Source: Pythium myriotylum (taxonomy: Eukaryota; Oomycota; Peronosporomycetes; Pythiales; Pythiaceae). Taken from it: a stretch of 64,000 nucleotides of DNA. Each line of letters opens with the position of its first letter. The first letter of the stretch is position 1. Shown piece after piece: positions 54,139-63,460 of this stretch. The notes beneath the pieces were generated by a model, which was not told where the DNA came from, did not search any database, and saw only the letters and a program-made list of their open reading frames with translations. The translations under genes and the position numbers were made by a program. The stretch covers positions 3,472,001 to 3,536,000 of the forward strand of contig JALJCQ010000012.1 in the NCBI GenBank assembly GCA_023091665.1, read 5' to 3'.

Positions 54139-55872
54139 CTACGCGAGAACGTCAGATTCCCGCTGCTCGGCCTGGTTTTCGAGCGCCTCGATCACCGAGT
54201 CGGCGTCGTCCATTTCGGCGCAGAACTCTTCGACTTCTGCTGGTGTAAACGGCTTTTTTAAGCGTGCGTTGGCGTCGAACACCGCGACGAGACGCTCTTG
54301 CTGCTCGATGGTGAGCTTGGTGAGGCAGTAGTATTTAATCATCTCCTGGGCGCCACGGGCGTTCATGTGTGAGAGCAGCAGCATCTTGTTGACACGGCCT
54401 GGTCGAATCAACGCGGCGTCGAGCTTCTCGGGGTGGTTGGTCGTCATGATGACAATGCGACCGGGGCAGTCGATGACCCCGTCAAGCACGTTGAGGAGTC
54501 CGGACAGGTTCAAGCGGTCGCCCTCTTTCGGCTTCATCGCCGGGCCGATCATGGTTTTCATGATCTCGTCGTCGTCGTCATCGTCTGTCTGCGCCGCCTT
54601 CTTCTGGCTGTCGACCATGCGCTCAGCGCGGCTGAGTCCAGGCACCTTGTCGCTCTCGCGGTCCGACGCGTCTCGCGAGTTGACGATCTTGGACGCCGCG
54701 TCGATGTCCTCCATCACGAAGACCACGTCCTTGAACGTGAGCGTCACAGGCAGATCCTGGTCCTGGACGGCGAACTTGAGATCAAACACGGCGTCCATGA
54801 GATCCTGGTTCGTCTTGATCTTGGACAAATTGATCGTGACAATGTGACGCTTGGTGTACTGCGCGATCGCCTTAATCAAGCTGGTTTTGCCGGTGCCCGG
54901 GGGTCCGTGCAGCAAGAACCCGAGCTTGTACGGGAAGCCGCGGATCGCAAACTTGCCGGTCTTGCCCATGAAGTCGTCCAGCAGCGACAGCACCTGCGGT
55001 TTCTCGTCGAAGAAAAGGTTCTCGAAGGTCTTCTCCTCGCCGAGCGCGTACCGCTTGTATGCCACGACCTGCTGGTTCGAGTCCGACTGCGACGTCTTGG
55101 TGCCAGCCTGCAGATAGAAGTAGCGCGACTTGTCGGTCTTGTACTTGGCACGCTCGCGCTCACGGTACTGCTCAAAGGCCTTCTTCACGAGCGCGTCGAT
55201 GCGCTGCGAGCCGTCCGCGCAGAGCGACCGTAGCACGTACTTGGTCTTGCACTCCTTGACGCTGTTCGCCGTCTTGTCGTCGCCGCCGCTCTCGGGCGAG
55301 ATGTCTTCGTGGCGGAACTCGACGCCGTCCGCGACTTCGATCCAGTCGCCGAGTGGCGGAAGCGCCTCGATGTTCAAACGCTCGGCCTGCGTGAGTGGCT
55401 TGGTCTCGACCGCGTCGTCGTCCACGCTTGACGCGGTCGTCGTCGCGCTCGACTCGGACACATCGTCGCGCACGTCGCGGTCGTCGTCGCCCAGGCGCTT
55501 GACGGCTTTCTTCTTGGTCTTGGGCTTCTCGATCAGCTCGCAGCGCGCGTTCTTGTTGCGCATGTCGATGATCTCGGCGATGTACATGGCGAGCGCCTTC
55601 TGGAGCAGCTTGTTCTTCTGCTCGCCGTCCCAGACGACGCCGTAGCGGTTGAACTTTTGCGACGACTCGATCTCGCGCACGACGTACTTGGGCGTCTTGG
55701 GCGGGAAAAGCCAGGCGACGAGCAGCGACCAGAGCGACGTCTGCGAGTTCTGCGTGGCCGCCATGACGCGCTGGATGAGCACGGGCACGACCATGCAGAG
55801 CAGCGCGTCCACGACGAGGTGGTTGGTGCGCAGCGTGTTGATGAGCCCGAACTCGATGGCCGTGGAGCTCAT
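54139..55872 (-). CDS. BCS1-like AAA ATPase (gene A)
   Basis: 577 residues from the ATG at 55872; the frame extends to 56094, but that stretch is not conserved and covers the promoter. Residues 18-37 are a hydrophobic segment (LVVDALLCMVVPVLIQRVM), a likely N-terminal membrane anchor as in BCS1 proteins. A BCS1-type intermediate domain follows, broken by acidic linkers. The AAA core has Walker A GPPGTGKTSLIKAIA (about 323), Walker B VFVMEDIDAA, an acidic/Ser loop with an Asp run, then LNLSGLLNVLDGVIDCPGRI, TTNHPEKLDAALIRPGR and a C-terminal helical lid. Members use ATP hydrolysis to thread or remodel proteins, classically at the mitochondrial inner membrane; the substrate here is unknown. It is head-to-head with the related gene at 56333. 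Confidence 0.87.
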   Translation of the reverse strand: MSSTAIEFGLINTLRTNHLVVDALLCMVVPVLIQRVMAATQNSQTSLWSLLVAWLFPPKTPKYVVREIESSQKFNRYGVVWDGEQKNKLLQKALAMYIAEIIDMRNKNARCELIEKPKTKKKAVKRLGDDDRDVRDDVSESSATTTASSVDDDAVETKPLTQAERLNIEALPPLGDWIEVADGVEFRHEDISPESGGDDKTANSVKECKTKYVLRSLCADGSQRIDALVKKAFEQYRERERAKYKTDKSRYFYLQAGTKTSQSDSNQQVVAYKRYALGEEKTFENLFFDEKPQVLSLLDDFMGKTGKFAIRGFPYKLGFLLHGPPGTGKTSLIKAIAQYTKRHIVTINLSKIKTNQDLMDAVFDLKFAVQDQDLPVTLTFKDVVFVMEDIDAASKIVNSRDASDRESDKVPGLSRAERMVDSQKKAAQTDDDDDDEIMKTMIGPAMKPKEGDRLNLSGLLNVLDGVIDCPGRIVIMTTNHPEKLDAALIRPGRVNKMLLLSHMNARGAQEMIKYYCLTKLTIEQQERLVAVFDANARLKKPFTPAEVEEFCAEMDDADSVIEALENQAEQRESDVLA

Positions 55873-55890
55873 GCTTGGGAGGAACGAGGA

Positions 55891-55906
55891 GGATTTGCAA
55901 ATGCGA
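55891..55906 (-). promoter_or_regulatory. Probable core promoter of AAA gene A
   Basis: On the - strand TCGCATTTGCAAATCC lies 18 bases before the ATG at 55872, resembling Inr+FPR (CAYTYY followed by CAWWT). Confidence 0.4.
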
Positions 55907-56292
55907 GACGCCTGCATCGTGTTGGAGCGGGAGCTGCTCAGGAGCTCACCCAAGGAGTTGGCGCCAACATTCCAACGATGCCAACGTCGCCAACGACGCC
56001 AACTGTCGGGGCCGAAGCCACCGGAGACGCGCACGAGTGAAGGTCGTTTTTCCAAGGAATTGGGTACCTTCTGGATGGAGTGACCATCACTCACGGGAAG
56101 AAACGGTGGTTGTCACAGGATGAGAAGGATTTTGATTGGCTAGAAATGAGTTGGAATCAGAAAACAGCGGAGTCGAAAGTGCAAAGTGACCATCACTCTT
56201 GTAAAAGGAAAAGCACGTGGACCCAAGTCCTCCGGAAGACGTCCAGACGCGTCCCATCCCATCCGGAGCGCCGGACACCAACAATCTCGATC
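55907..56292. other. Shared divergent promoter region of the two AAA genes
   Basis: The two start codons are 460 bp apart. The region holds both core promoter motifs near its edges and repeated CCAACG/GCCAAC words (about 55960-56000). Co-regulation is possible but not shown. Confidence 0.45.
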
Positions 56293-56309
56293 TCATTCGC
56301 CAACTTCCC
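56293..56309 (+). promoter_or_regulatory. Inr+FPR core promoter of AAA gene B
   Basis: TCATTCGCCAACTTCCC lies 23 bases before the ATG at 56333, a good match to the motif seen before the secreted genes. Confidence 0.55.
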
Positions 56310-56332
56310 AACTCACCAACACACCAACGCCA

Positions 56333-58093
56333 ATGGCCGACACTGCGATCCCGACGCCAACGACACTGATGGGGCCTCCCACGCCTCCACACTCGCCCGC
56401 CGACCTCTTCGCTGCGCTCGAGGGCTTCCGCACGGGCTTCCTCGTGCTCGACGCGCTGCTCTGTCTGCTCGTGCCCATTCTGATCCAGCAGCTCGTGAGT
56501 CTGATCCAAAACGGCGGCGATGGCTCGCTCTCGATCTTCGCCCCGTTGGTGGCGTGGCTGTGGAAGAAAGACGAGAGCGAGACCGTCGAGCGCACGATCG
56601 AGATCACGCAGCGCTACAACCGCGACGGCCACAAGGTCTGGGACTATGAGCAGAAGAACCACTTGCTGCAGAAGGCCATCTCGCTCTACCTCGCCGATGT
56701 GCTCAACTTGGACAGCAAGGACGCCAAGTACGAGCTGCTGGAGAAGCCCAAGAAGAAAGAGGTCGCTCGCCCCGATGACGACGAGAGCGGATCGGTCACC
56801 AGCAACTCGTCGGCGTACGACTCGGACGAAGAGAACGAGGACTACTGCTACAACGAAGTCGACAAGCTCAGCGTCGAGGCGCTGCCGATGATCAACACGT
56901 GGATCGAAGTCGAGAAGGGCATCCTCTTCCAGCACGAGGTTGTGACCCCCGAGAACCCGGGCGACCGCAAGGGCGTGACGGAGACCAAGGTCATCTTCCG
57001 CTTCTCGTCCAAGCTTTCAGACGGCTCGGATCGCATCGACGCGTTCATCGAAAAAGCCTACAGCAACTACCAGGAGAGCGAGCGCAAGAAGGTGAAGGAG
57101 GACCACTCGCGGTACTTCTACATCCAGTCGGGCTCCAAGACTTCAGACTCGGACTCGAACAAGAGCGTCGTGGCCTACAAGCGCTACGCTCTGGGTGAAG
57201 AGAAGACGTTCGAGAACCTCTTTTTCGACGAGAAGCAGCAGGTTCTCCAGCTGCTTGACAACTTCGCCAACAAGACGGGCAAGTTCGGCATCAAGGGGTT
57301 CCCTTACAAGCTTGGGTTCTTGCTGCACGGTCCTCCAGGCACTGGCAAGACAAGTCTGATCAAGGCTATCGCCCAGTACACTAAGCGCCATATCGTGACC
57401 ATCAACCTCGGGAAGATTAAGTCCAATCAGGAGCTCATGGACGCCATCTTCGACCTCAAGTTTGCCGTCCAGGGTCTCGACTCGCCAGTGGAGTACTCGT
57501 TTAAAGATGTGATCTTCGTGATGGAGGACATCGACTGCGCCTCGTCAATTGTCAACAAGCGTGCTGATGGAGATAACGAAAAAGACAAGCCGAAGTGCGA
57601 GTCCAAGGAGACCGAGAGCAAGTCTGAGGAAGACAAGGCGCCGAAGTCGTCGAAAGTTGGCGATGGCAAGGATGAGGACGTGAAGCTCATGTCGATGATG
57701 ATCAAGCTCATCATGGAGGACGAGAAGAAGAACTCGAAGCTCAATCTCGCCGGTTTGCTTAATGTGCTCGACGGCGTGATCGACTGCCCCGGCCGAATCA
57801 TCATCATGACCACAAACCACCCGGAGAAGCTAGATCCTGCGCTCATCCGCCCTGGTCGCGTCAACAAGAAGTTGCTTTTGACTTACATGAACGCCACGCA
57901 AGTGCGTCAAATGATCGAGTACTACACGATGACTACGCTCACATCGACGCAAGTCGAGCAGCTTGATTCGATCTTTTTGCGCGCGACCAAGCGCGTCTCA
58001 CCCGCCGAAGTCGAAGAAATGTGCGCCGAGTTCGATTCCACCGAGGCAATTCTCGCGGGGATGGAGCGTGTCGCGTGCTGTGAATCCCTTTAA
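56333..58093 (+). CDS. BCS1-like AAA ATPase (gene B)
   Basis: 586 residues; the frame begins at 56186, but the ATG at 56333 follows the promoter and starts the conserved region. After a Pro/Thr-rich start there is a hydrophobic segment at 36-58 (FLVLDALLCLLVPILIQQLV). A BCS1-type domain follows (TWIEVEKGILFQHEV, SRYFYIQSGSKTSDSDSN). The AAA core has Walker A GPPGTGKT at 333-340, Walker B with Glu398-Asp399 (MEDIDCA), and a Lys/Glu-rich insert of ~45 residues. LNLAGLLNVLDGVIDCPGRI, TTNHPEKLDPALIRPGR and the lid ending CCESL complete it. All catalytic motifs are intact. It is a paralogue of gene A and the source of the truncated copy at 23557-24544. It converges on the secreted gene at 58826. 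Confidence 0.9.
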   Translation: MADTAIPTPTTLMGPPTPPHSPADLFAALEGFRTGFLVLDALLCLLVPILIQQLVSLIQNGGDGSLSIFAPLVAWLWKKDESETVERTIEITQRYNRDGHKVWDYEQKNHLLQKAISLYLADVLNLDSKDAKYELLEKPKKKEVARPDDDESGSVTSNSSAYDSDEENEDYCYNEVDKLSVEALPMINTWIEVEKGILFQHEVVTPENPGDRKGVTETKVIFRFSSKLSDGSDRIDAFIEKAYSNYQESERKKVKEDHSRYFYIQSGSKTSDSDSNKSVVAYKRYALGEEKTFENLFFDEKQQVLQLLDNFANKTGKFGIKGFPYKLGFLLHGPPGTGKTSLIKAIAQYTKRHIVTINLGKIKSNQELMDAIFDLKFAVQGLDSPVEYSFKDVIFVMEDIDCASSIVNKRADGDNEKDKPKCESKETESKSEEDKAPKSSKVGDGKDEDVKLMSMMIKLIMEDEKKNSKLNLAGLLNVLDGVIDCPGRIIIMTTNHPEKLDPALIRPGRVNKKLLLTYMNATQVRQMIEYYTMTTLTSTQVEQLDSIFLRATKRVSPAEVEEMCAEFDSTEAILAGMERVACCESL

Positions 58094-58825
58094 AATGTTT
58101 TCAATGCATGTATATTACACAACCATCGACTAGGTAGAGCGAATGTTCGTTGGACCTCAGATGGGTTTGGGGATAAGAGATTTTCATTGTTCTATGGGCC
58201 AGAATCGTCGGCATGAGACTTCGCTTTTGACCGTAGCAGTCCTATAAACGATCTGTTGTTGAGGCTGAATGAAATATTCTCAACAGTTCTGGATGAGTAG
58301 CTTCAGGGCTTTCGTTGTCACCGACACTGATGCAAACAGTATAACACCTCGGATTGACGTAGTGCACAATCACGCAAGCAGCAAAGCCCGAATGAGATGC
58401 CATATATATGCTTAGACAAGCTGAAGAAGGTTGTGGTCGCGAGTCGTCACAACCCCCGGCGCGCGTTTGAGGATTCCTTATCGGCGAGCCTCTTGTCGGG
58501 TTTCTTCGCGCTCACTCATGCCTCGAAGCGTTCAAGGGTCCTCTGGCCTTCTTAGTCTGAGACTTGGTGGCACTCTTCTCTCAATTCTCTTAGTTTCCAA
58601 CTGCCAGGATGTAGCGAGAGACCACCAACGAGCTACTCGTGCGAGCTGTTCGAGCGATGAGTGAGATGGTCCACGTTTGGACGTAGAGTAACTCTATATG
58701 GCGACGGAGGCAAATCTTTTTGGATCAATTAATGCTCGCTAACTGCAGTGGTGATATACGACACCCTTCCACGTGCACGATTACCGTTGCGATTCGAAAA
58801 TCAAGGGTTTTTGCAGAGCGCTGCT
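58094..58825. other. Shared 3' intergenic region of duplication D1, copy 2
   Basis: No gene. The part next to the secreted gene matches 22952-23170 in inverse orientation. Confidence 0.5.
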
Positions 58826-60697
58826 TTAGTCACCACGTCCAGTAGGATTGATCTTCACGTTGAGAGTAATCGAGCCTTTGGTGTTGTCTGGGACCCACAT
58901 AGAGAGCGAGCCACCCCCCGTTCCCCAAAAGCCGAGGACTCCCGGACGCCAGCGATCGATGTAGAGTGTCTTACCCGCAAACTCAGAAAGCTTCAAGTTC
59001 CAAATTAGGGTCCCCCCTCTGATGGCATCCCACTCGTGTAGCTTCTTGCCACCAGACATGATGTTGAGCTTGACATTCTCATTGTCGACGCTGTCGAAAT
59101 TGAAGTGAATCAGACCGTCACCTTGGGGGTTCCACGTACCCGTTGTCCCTTGGAATGCCTTGCCAATAATTTTGAGTCCAAGCGCCTTGTCGAGCGTGCC
59201 TCTCTCAATGGGACCCTTGAATTCGGAGATTGGACAGAAAGGCATCAGGAATTTCTTGATCAGGTTGGCGATGCCCGTCGGGTCGAAGACGGCGATAGCA
59301 TCGAGAGCAAAGTGAGCAATTTCAAATTTGTATTGCGCAACGGTCTTCAAGGCTTGTTTTGCACCAGTCTTGGCTGTTTTCACGATCTGCTCGGTGATCA
59401 ATTTGGCCCCAGTGATGATGTCATCCCGCGTCTTCATCCCATCTGGTGCGTTACTTTTCCAACAGTTGACAGTCGCCTTTGCCAAGTCCTCAAGCACCAA
59501 CGGCAGGTTATAAATGACATATTCGAGGTTTTCTGCACCTTTGGGCGGCTTTGCGATGTACTTTTCAACTTCAGTTCGGACTTTCGCGAAGTAGGCCTTG
59601 AGCTGACCACCGCAGGTCGTCGCAGCTTGGCCAATTTGCGTTACTTCCTCAGCAGTGACCTCCGGCAGCTTTTTGTCGGTTGCAGCTGAGTCCTTTACCC
59701 AGAATTCCTTGAACGACTTGTAGAAGTTCATGAAGTTTTTTGGATCCACGGGGTTGATCTTCTCAAGCTTCATGTCGATGATCGCGACGAGGAACTGCTC
59801 GGCTTTTTTCAAAAACTTTCGGTTACTCAAGTAATCAGCAGGCAGATCGACGCCCATGCACGTGGCGATGGCAACTGGCAAGTCGTACATGAAGAAATCA
59901 GTCTTCGTGATGAGCTCTTTCGTCATGTCCTTTGATGTCAACGTCTTTCCAGCCGTGAGTTTCTCCACCTCCGCTGAAATTTTCGTCGCAACGTCGTAGA
60001 GGCCTTGACCACAAGCGAGCGCAAACTTCGCGCCTTTCGCTGTCGCTTTGAAAGCACCAAAGATACCGCTGGTGGCAACCGATAGCACCGTGTTCGCGAC
60101 TGCGCCCGCCTTGTCTGCTATCGCCAACGCACAATCTTTGTTTTGTGGGATACACTCGAATGCGCATTGCACGGGATACTCCAACGGGCACTGCGACCAG
60201 CACGTAAAGAATCCGTCGAAGGCGTACCCGTTGGCGCATTGCTTATTGCTGGTAAAGCTGATATGTCGGTAGCATCCGACTTGCGACGGGTTGGTCTTGA
60301 TCCTGTGGACGAGCCACGTGGAGGAGTCGGTCAAAGGTGGAAGGGTCGTTGGTGTTGGGGTAGCTGGGGTGACTTTAGGTGCGGGTCTATTGTCGTTCGG
60401 TTCCTCGATAATCGCGAGGTTTGGCTTTCGAGTCTTCTTTGACGTTGGCGCCACGGTCGGGGTAGCAACCGGCTTTGGAGCCGCAGGTGAAGGAGCTGCA
60501 ACAGCGGATGGTGCCTTCGGAGCTGGCCCGCCAGTTTTTCCTGAAGGCGTCGCCGATGCAAGGGCTACTGGTGCAGCGCGTGACTCAGTGTCGGGCATCA
60601 TCGCAGCATGGACACCGGCGTTTTGAGCTTCTACAGATGAACTGGAAGCAGCGAGAGAGACTGCCGCCAGAACGGCGACAGACCAGAACTTGACCAT
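58826..60697 (-). CDS. Secreted Cys-rich protein, oomycete multi-copy family (copy 7)
   Basis: Intact, 623 residues, the same length as the 21080 gene and nearly identical to it. Signal peptide MVKFWSVAVLAAVSLAASSS, cleavage near VEAQ; a PAPKAPSAVAAPSPAAPKP linker; a Cys module with CYRHISFTSNKQCANGY and TCWSQCPLEYPVQCAFEC; a helical body; RWRPGVLGFWGTGGGSLSMW; end GRGD. Differences from its partner cluster in the Cys module (RHISFTSN for RRVSLANN, CAFEC for CGFEC) and at the C-terminus, which may reflect selection on exposed parts or simple drift. The frame is open up to 60781, but the conserved MVKFW and the promoter at 60729-60745 set the start. Function unknown. Confidence 0.88.
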   Translation of the reverse strand: MVKFWSVAVLAAVSLAASSSSVEAQNAGVHAAMMPDTESRAAPVALASATPSGKTGGPAPKAPSAVAAPSPAAPKPVATPTVAPTSKKTRKPNLAIIEEPNDNRPAPKVTPATPTPTTLPPLTDSSTWLVHRIKTNPSQVGCYRHISFTSNKQCANGYAFDGFFTCWSQCPLEYPVQCAFECIPQNKDCALAIADKAGAVANTVLSVATSGIFGAFKATAKGAKFALACGQGLYDVATKISAEVEKLTAGKTLTSKDMTKELITKTDFFMYDLPVAIATCMGVDLPADYLSNRKFLKKAEQFLVAIIDMKLEKINPVDPKNFMNFYKSFKEFWVKDSAATDKKLPEVTAEEVTQIGQAATTCGGQLKAYFAKVRTEVEKYIAKPPKGAENLEYVIYNLPLVLEDLAKATVNCWKSNAPDGMKTRDDIITGAKLITEQIVKTAKTGAKQALKTVAQYKFEIAHFALDAIAVFDPTGIANLIKKFLMPFCPISEFKGPIERGTLDKALGLKIIGKAFQGTTGTWNPQGDGLIHFNFDSVDNENVKLNIMSGGKKLHEWDAIRGGTLIWNLKLSEFAGKTLYIDRWRPGVLGFWGTGGGSLSMWVPDNTKGSITLNVKINPTGRGD

Positions 60698-60728
60698 GCG
60701 TGGAGCTCGGGCGGTCTTCACTTGAGGA

Positions 60729-60745
60729 GGGGAGTTGAAGAGTGA
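60729..60745 (-). promoter_or_regulatory. Inr+FPR core promoter of the secreted gene at 60697
   Basis: On the - strand TCACTCTTCAACTCCCC, identical to 21032-21048, lies 31 bases before the ATG. Confidence 0.6.
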
Positions 60746-61237
60746 GGTGACAGGGCTGAGCAGTCGTGGCCACTTTAGCAAGCCGTTAGTGGAGGCGGCG
60801 GCTACGAAGCCATCCGATTCGCACCCATGGTATCAATGACTTCAGTGGATTGAGGCTTTTTAGGCTCTATTAGTAATTGCACGTTCTCGACGACCAAGTA
60901 ACGTACAGTTGCCAATCGGAACAAGAACGAGCACTACAACAATGGGTGAATAGTTCACCGTATGTTTTTGCGGCTGTAAAGCCAAGAGCACCGCCGTTCG
61001 GATAAATTGGAAAGAGCTGAAGAGGACAAATCTGACAAGTCCAAGTACTGTCCACACATTCTCTGAATATCAACCAACCGCTCCAAACGCTCGAATAGGC
61101 TGGAGGCGAACTTTAATTAATATTGTGGATCTCGATGATCCTCGTATAAACGGTATTCTGATGGTTAACTGTAAGCGATGGCCGACGAAGTAGGTCCCCC
61201 CGCTGCGGGAAAGCTGACGTCCATAAACATTCAGATG

Positions 61238-61245
61238 ACCACAAC
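61238..61245 (+). repeat. 8-bp target-site duplication of the hAT-like element, left copy
   Basis: ACCACAAC, repeated at 63003-63010. Confidence 0.7.
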
Positions 61246-63002
61246 CACGGGTTCTACGAGCGCGCTCGTGAACGAGACGTTACCCAACCAAAAACCCAGA
61301 TCACACACTCCAAGGGCAAGGGAACGAGCGCAATTTTGGAGCTCGTCCAATAATATTACAAAATAACGAGAAAAAGTGGGTGAGTTGACGAGCCAAAGGG
61401 GGTGAGTTGTCCCCACAGAGCTCGTTGCTCGTTGCTCGTTGAATGCTCGTGATTTTATTGGCAGAAACCTCGACACTCTGCTCGGAAACATTACGGAGGA
61501 ACTGCAATTTTCTCATTTCTCGCAATATCCATCTTCAACATTGAACGACGAGATTCTGTTCTTTCACGTTCAGTGCTGCACTGTATCGTAGTTCCTTTCA
61601 ATAAATTGTCCGCAACCCGATGACATGATGCCACTCCACCACCACAATGTGGTGCTTAATTTCTCGCATTTTGGATGCCACCAACCAACATGAGTGACCG
61701 AGGTCCAATTATTGACATCGTCGACGACGAAGGTGAGGAGAGTGCAGAGCCGACGGAGAATGCTGCCATCGCAGCGTATGATGACCAAATTGATGATATG
61801 GTCAATCATTTTTGGCAGCAGAGCAATGGAACATGCATTCATGCTCATGACTGTGGATCAAAGATCAGAGAACAATTCCCAAGAACTCTCCACACGCCAA
61901 GACCAAACATCCGCTCAGATCGAGCGAGCTCTCTTCGACACCAGAGTCACGCTTCAAGACCAACTTTACAGGCACTCTCTGTACAAGACGCTCGACTCCA
62001 AGAAAGTATTGACGTTCTGTGAAGTCACATCACTCAGCTACTATCGAGCGTGCAACACGAAACTCTCTTTACGCACAACGTGCTCAATGACCAGGCATCA
62101 CGAATGGTCAACTTGAGCATCGTGTTGATGCGTTCGCGAACAGCTGTCAATTCGAACTGACGTATGATCGGACGAGAATAAAAACAGGCTTTTAGTATAC
62201 TGTCGGCACATTTTGCTTGCGAGGGAGAGTTATACAAGCGCCCCATCCGACGCCTCTAATCTCACACCCCAATGGTGAATGATGCTTTTCTCGCCTTGTT
62301 CGCGCGGTACCTTTGTGAAGCCATGAACAAGTTCGTAGTTCGCGATTGCTTTGGTCACGGGTTGGGGCGGGCGCTTCTATTGGCTGCGCGCAGGTGATGC
62401 CATCATCTTGTCTGGTGGAGATTCTGCTGAACAAGGCGACTTTATGAAACTGGTGGAAGTTTGATCATGTAAACAATAGTAAAGACACTTTCCGATTCAA
62501 AATTGCAAGAGGTCGTCGTGGGGGCCCCCGCTCGCAACTTGGAAAGAGGCACGAGGTTAAACAGGCAAGGCCATCTTGTTAATATGGAGACGTCCTTTGA
62601 TACCTGAGAGCAGCCCGCTTCGCTGCGAGGTATCAAGCCCTCGTGATATCGATGGCCATACGTACACAAGATCGCAACATTAGCGACGCCTTCCGGTTGG
62701 ATTGAGACTGGTTGCTGCACAAGATATGGTGCGACCACCAACTTCAAAGTTGAAGCTGAGCTCGTATTTTTCACTCGCGGCGGTCTACCAATTATAGCCA
62801 ACCAACGGGACGCAGTTGTTTTGACCAATTACATATCGCACCGAACGAGCTGAACGAGCTACGAGCTTGAGCTCGTTCGAGTGACCGCCCTGTATTAAAA
62901 TTTCGACGAGCTGAGGTTTTTTAACGAGCGCTGCTCGTAGAAAAAACCCGTCTCGTGAAGGAGAGGGCGAGCTGGACTCGTCAATTGCTCGTCCAATCCG
63001 TG
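61246..63002 (+). mobile_element. Non-autonomous hAT-like DNA transposon, 1757 bp
   Basis: Terminal inverted repeats of 16 bp match at 13 positions: CACGGGTTCTACGAGC at the left, complement of GCTCGTCCAATCCGTG at the right. The flanks carry the 8-bp duplication ACCACAAC, the length expected of hAT. ACGAGC/GCTCGT words are strongly enriched near both ends (61256-61450 and 62840-62990), like subterminal transposase-binding motifs. The related uninterrupted sequence at about 20370-20385 (GATGACCACGATTCATCA) has no insertion. No transposase is visible inside. Confidence 0.75.
61675..62022 (+). CDS. Hypothetical ORF inside the hAT-like element
   Basis: A 115-residue frame. An internal start MSDRGPIIDIVDDEGEE (about 61690) has an acidic beginning. 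An overlapping frame (61694-62116) reads ELSTRQDQTSAQIERALF, which also looks protein-like, so a frameshifted longer gene is possible. No domain is recognised and it is too short for a hAT transposase. Confidence 0.25.
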   Translation: MPPTNMSDRGPIIDIVDDEGEESAEPTENAAIAAYDDQIDDMVNHFWQQSNGTCIHAHDCGSKIREQFPRTLHTPRPNIRSDRASSLRHQSHASRPTLQALSVQDARLQESIDVL

Positions 63003-63010
63003 ACCACAAC
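63003..63010 (+). repeat. 8-bp target-site duplication of the hAT-like element, right copy
   Basis: ACCACAAC, exact repeat of 61238-61245. Confidence 0.7.
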
Positions 63011-63460
63011 TCATTACTAGGAAATAAAATAAAAGAACTGCGAATGCTGACTACTTACGGGAAAATAGTTTCGATGGTCAAGTTTACGAAAATCTTGTCA
63101 ACATATTGGATGCAAATGCGAAGCGTCACCCGAACACAGCCTTGGAAATGTTCTTGTAGAACGTCATTTTGTTTCTTATTTGTGGTACTCTTCTACTCTG
63201 TGGAGACTCTTATGTACTGTATCGGGAGACTTCCGGTTTTTAAACAAAGCAAGAAATTTTGAATCGAGTGAGTTGCCGAGATCGTCTTTGACAACTGAAC
63301 CACCAGTCGTAGAACTGTAATATCTGATAAACTATCTCAACGAGAATTGAATTCCAGGTCACCGTTGTAAACTCCGGCCATGTGAATCGCAAAGCCACAA
63401 AGTGACGACGTGACGGATTCCACATATGCCGACAGAAAGTCCATTTGAGAATATCATCCA

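Larger units (their letters stand above)
57130..63460 (-). repeat. Segmental duplication D1, copy 2 (inverted partner at 19165-24544)
   Basis: It carries the 3' half of AAA gene B, the shared intergenic DNA, the secreted gene (58826-60697), its upstream DNA and a diverged outer block (63040-63460). It is longer than copy 1 mainly because of the hAT-like insertion at 61246-63002. Confidence 0.85.

Noticed and set aside
55172..55900. Long open frames opposite and alongside the AAA genes
   Set aside because: Arg/Ala-rich composition typical of shadow frames of GC-rich coding sequence; the true frames carry Walker motifs.
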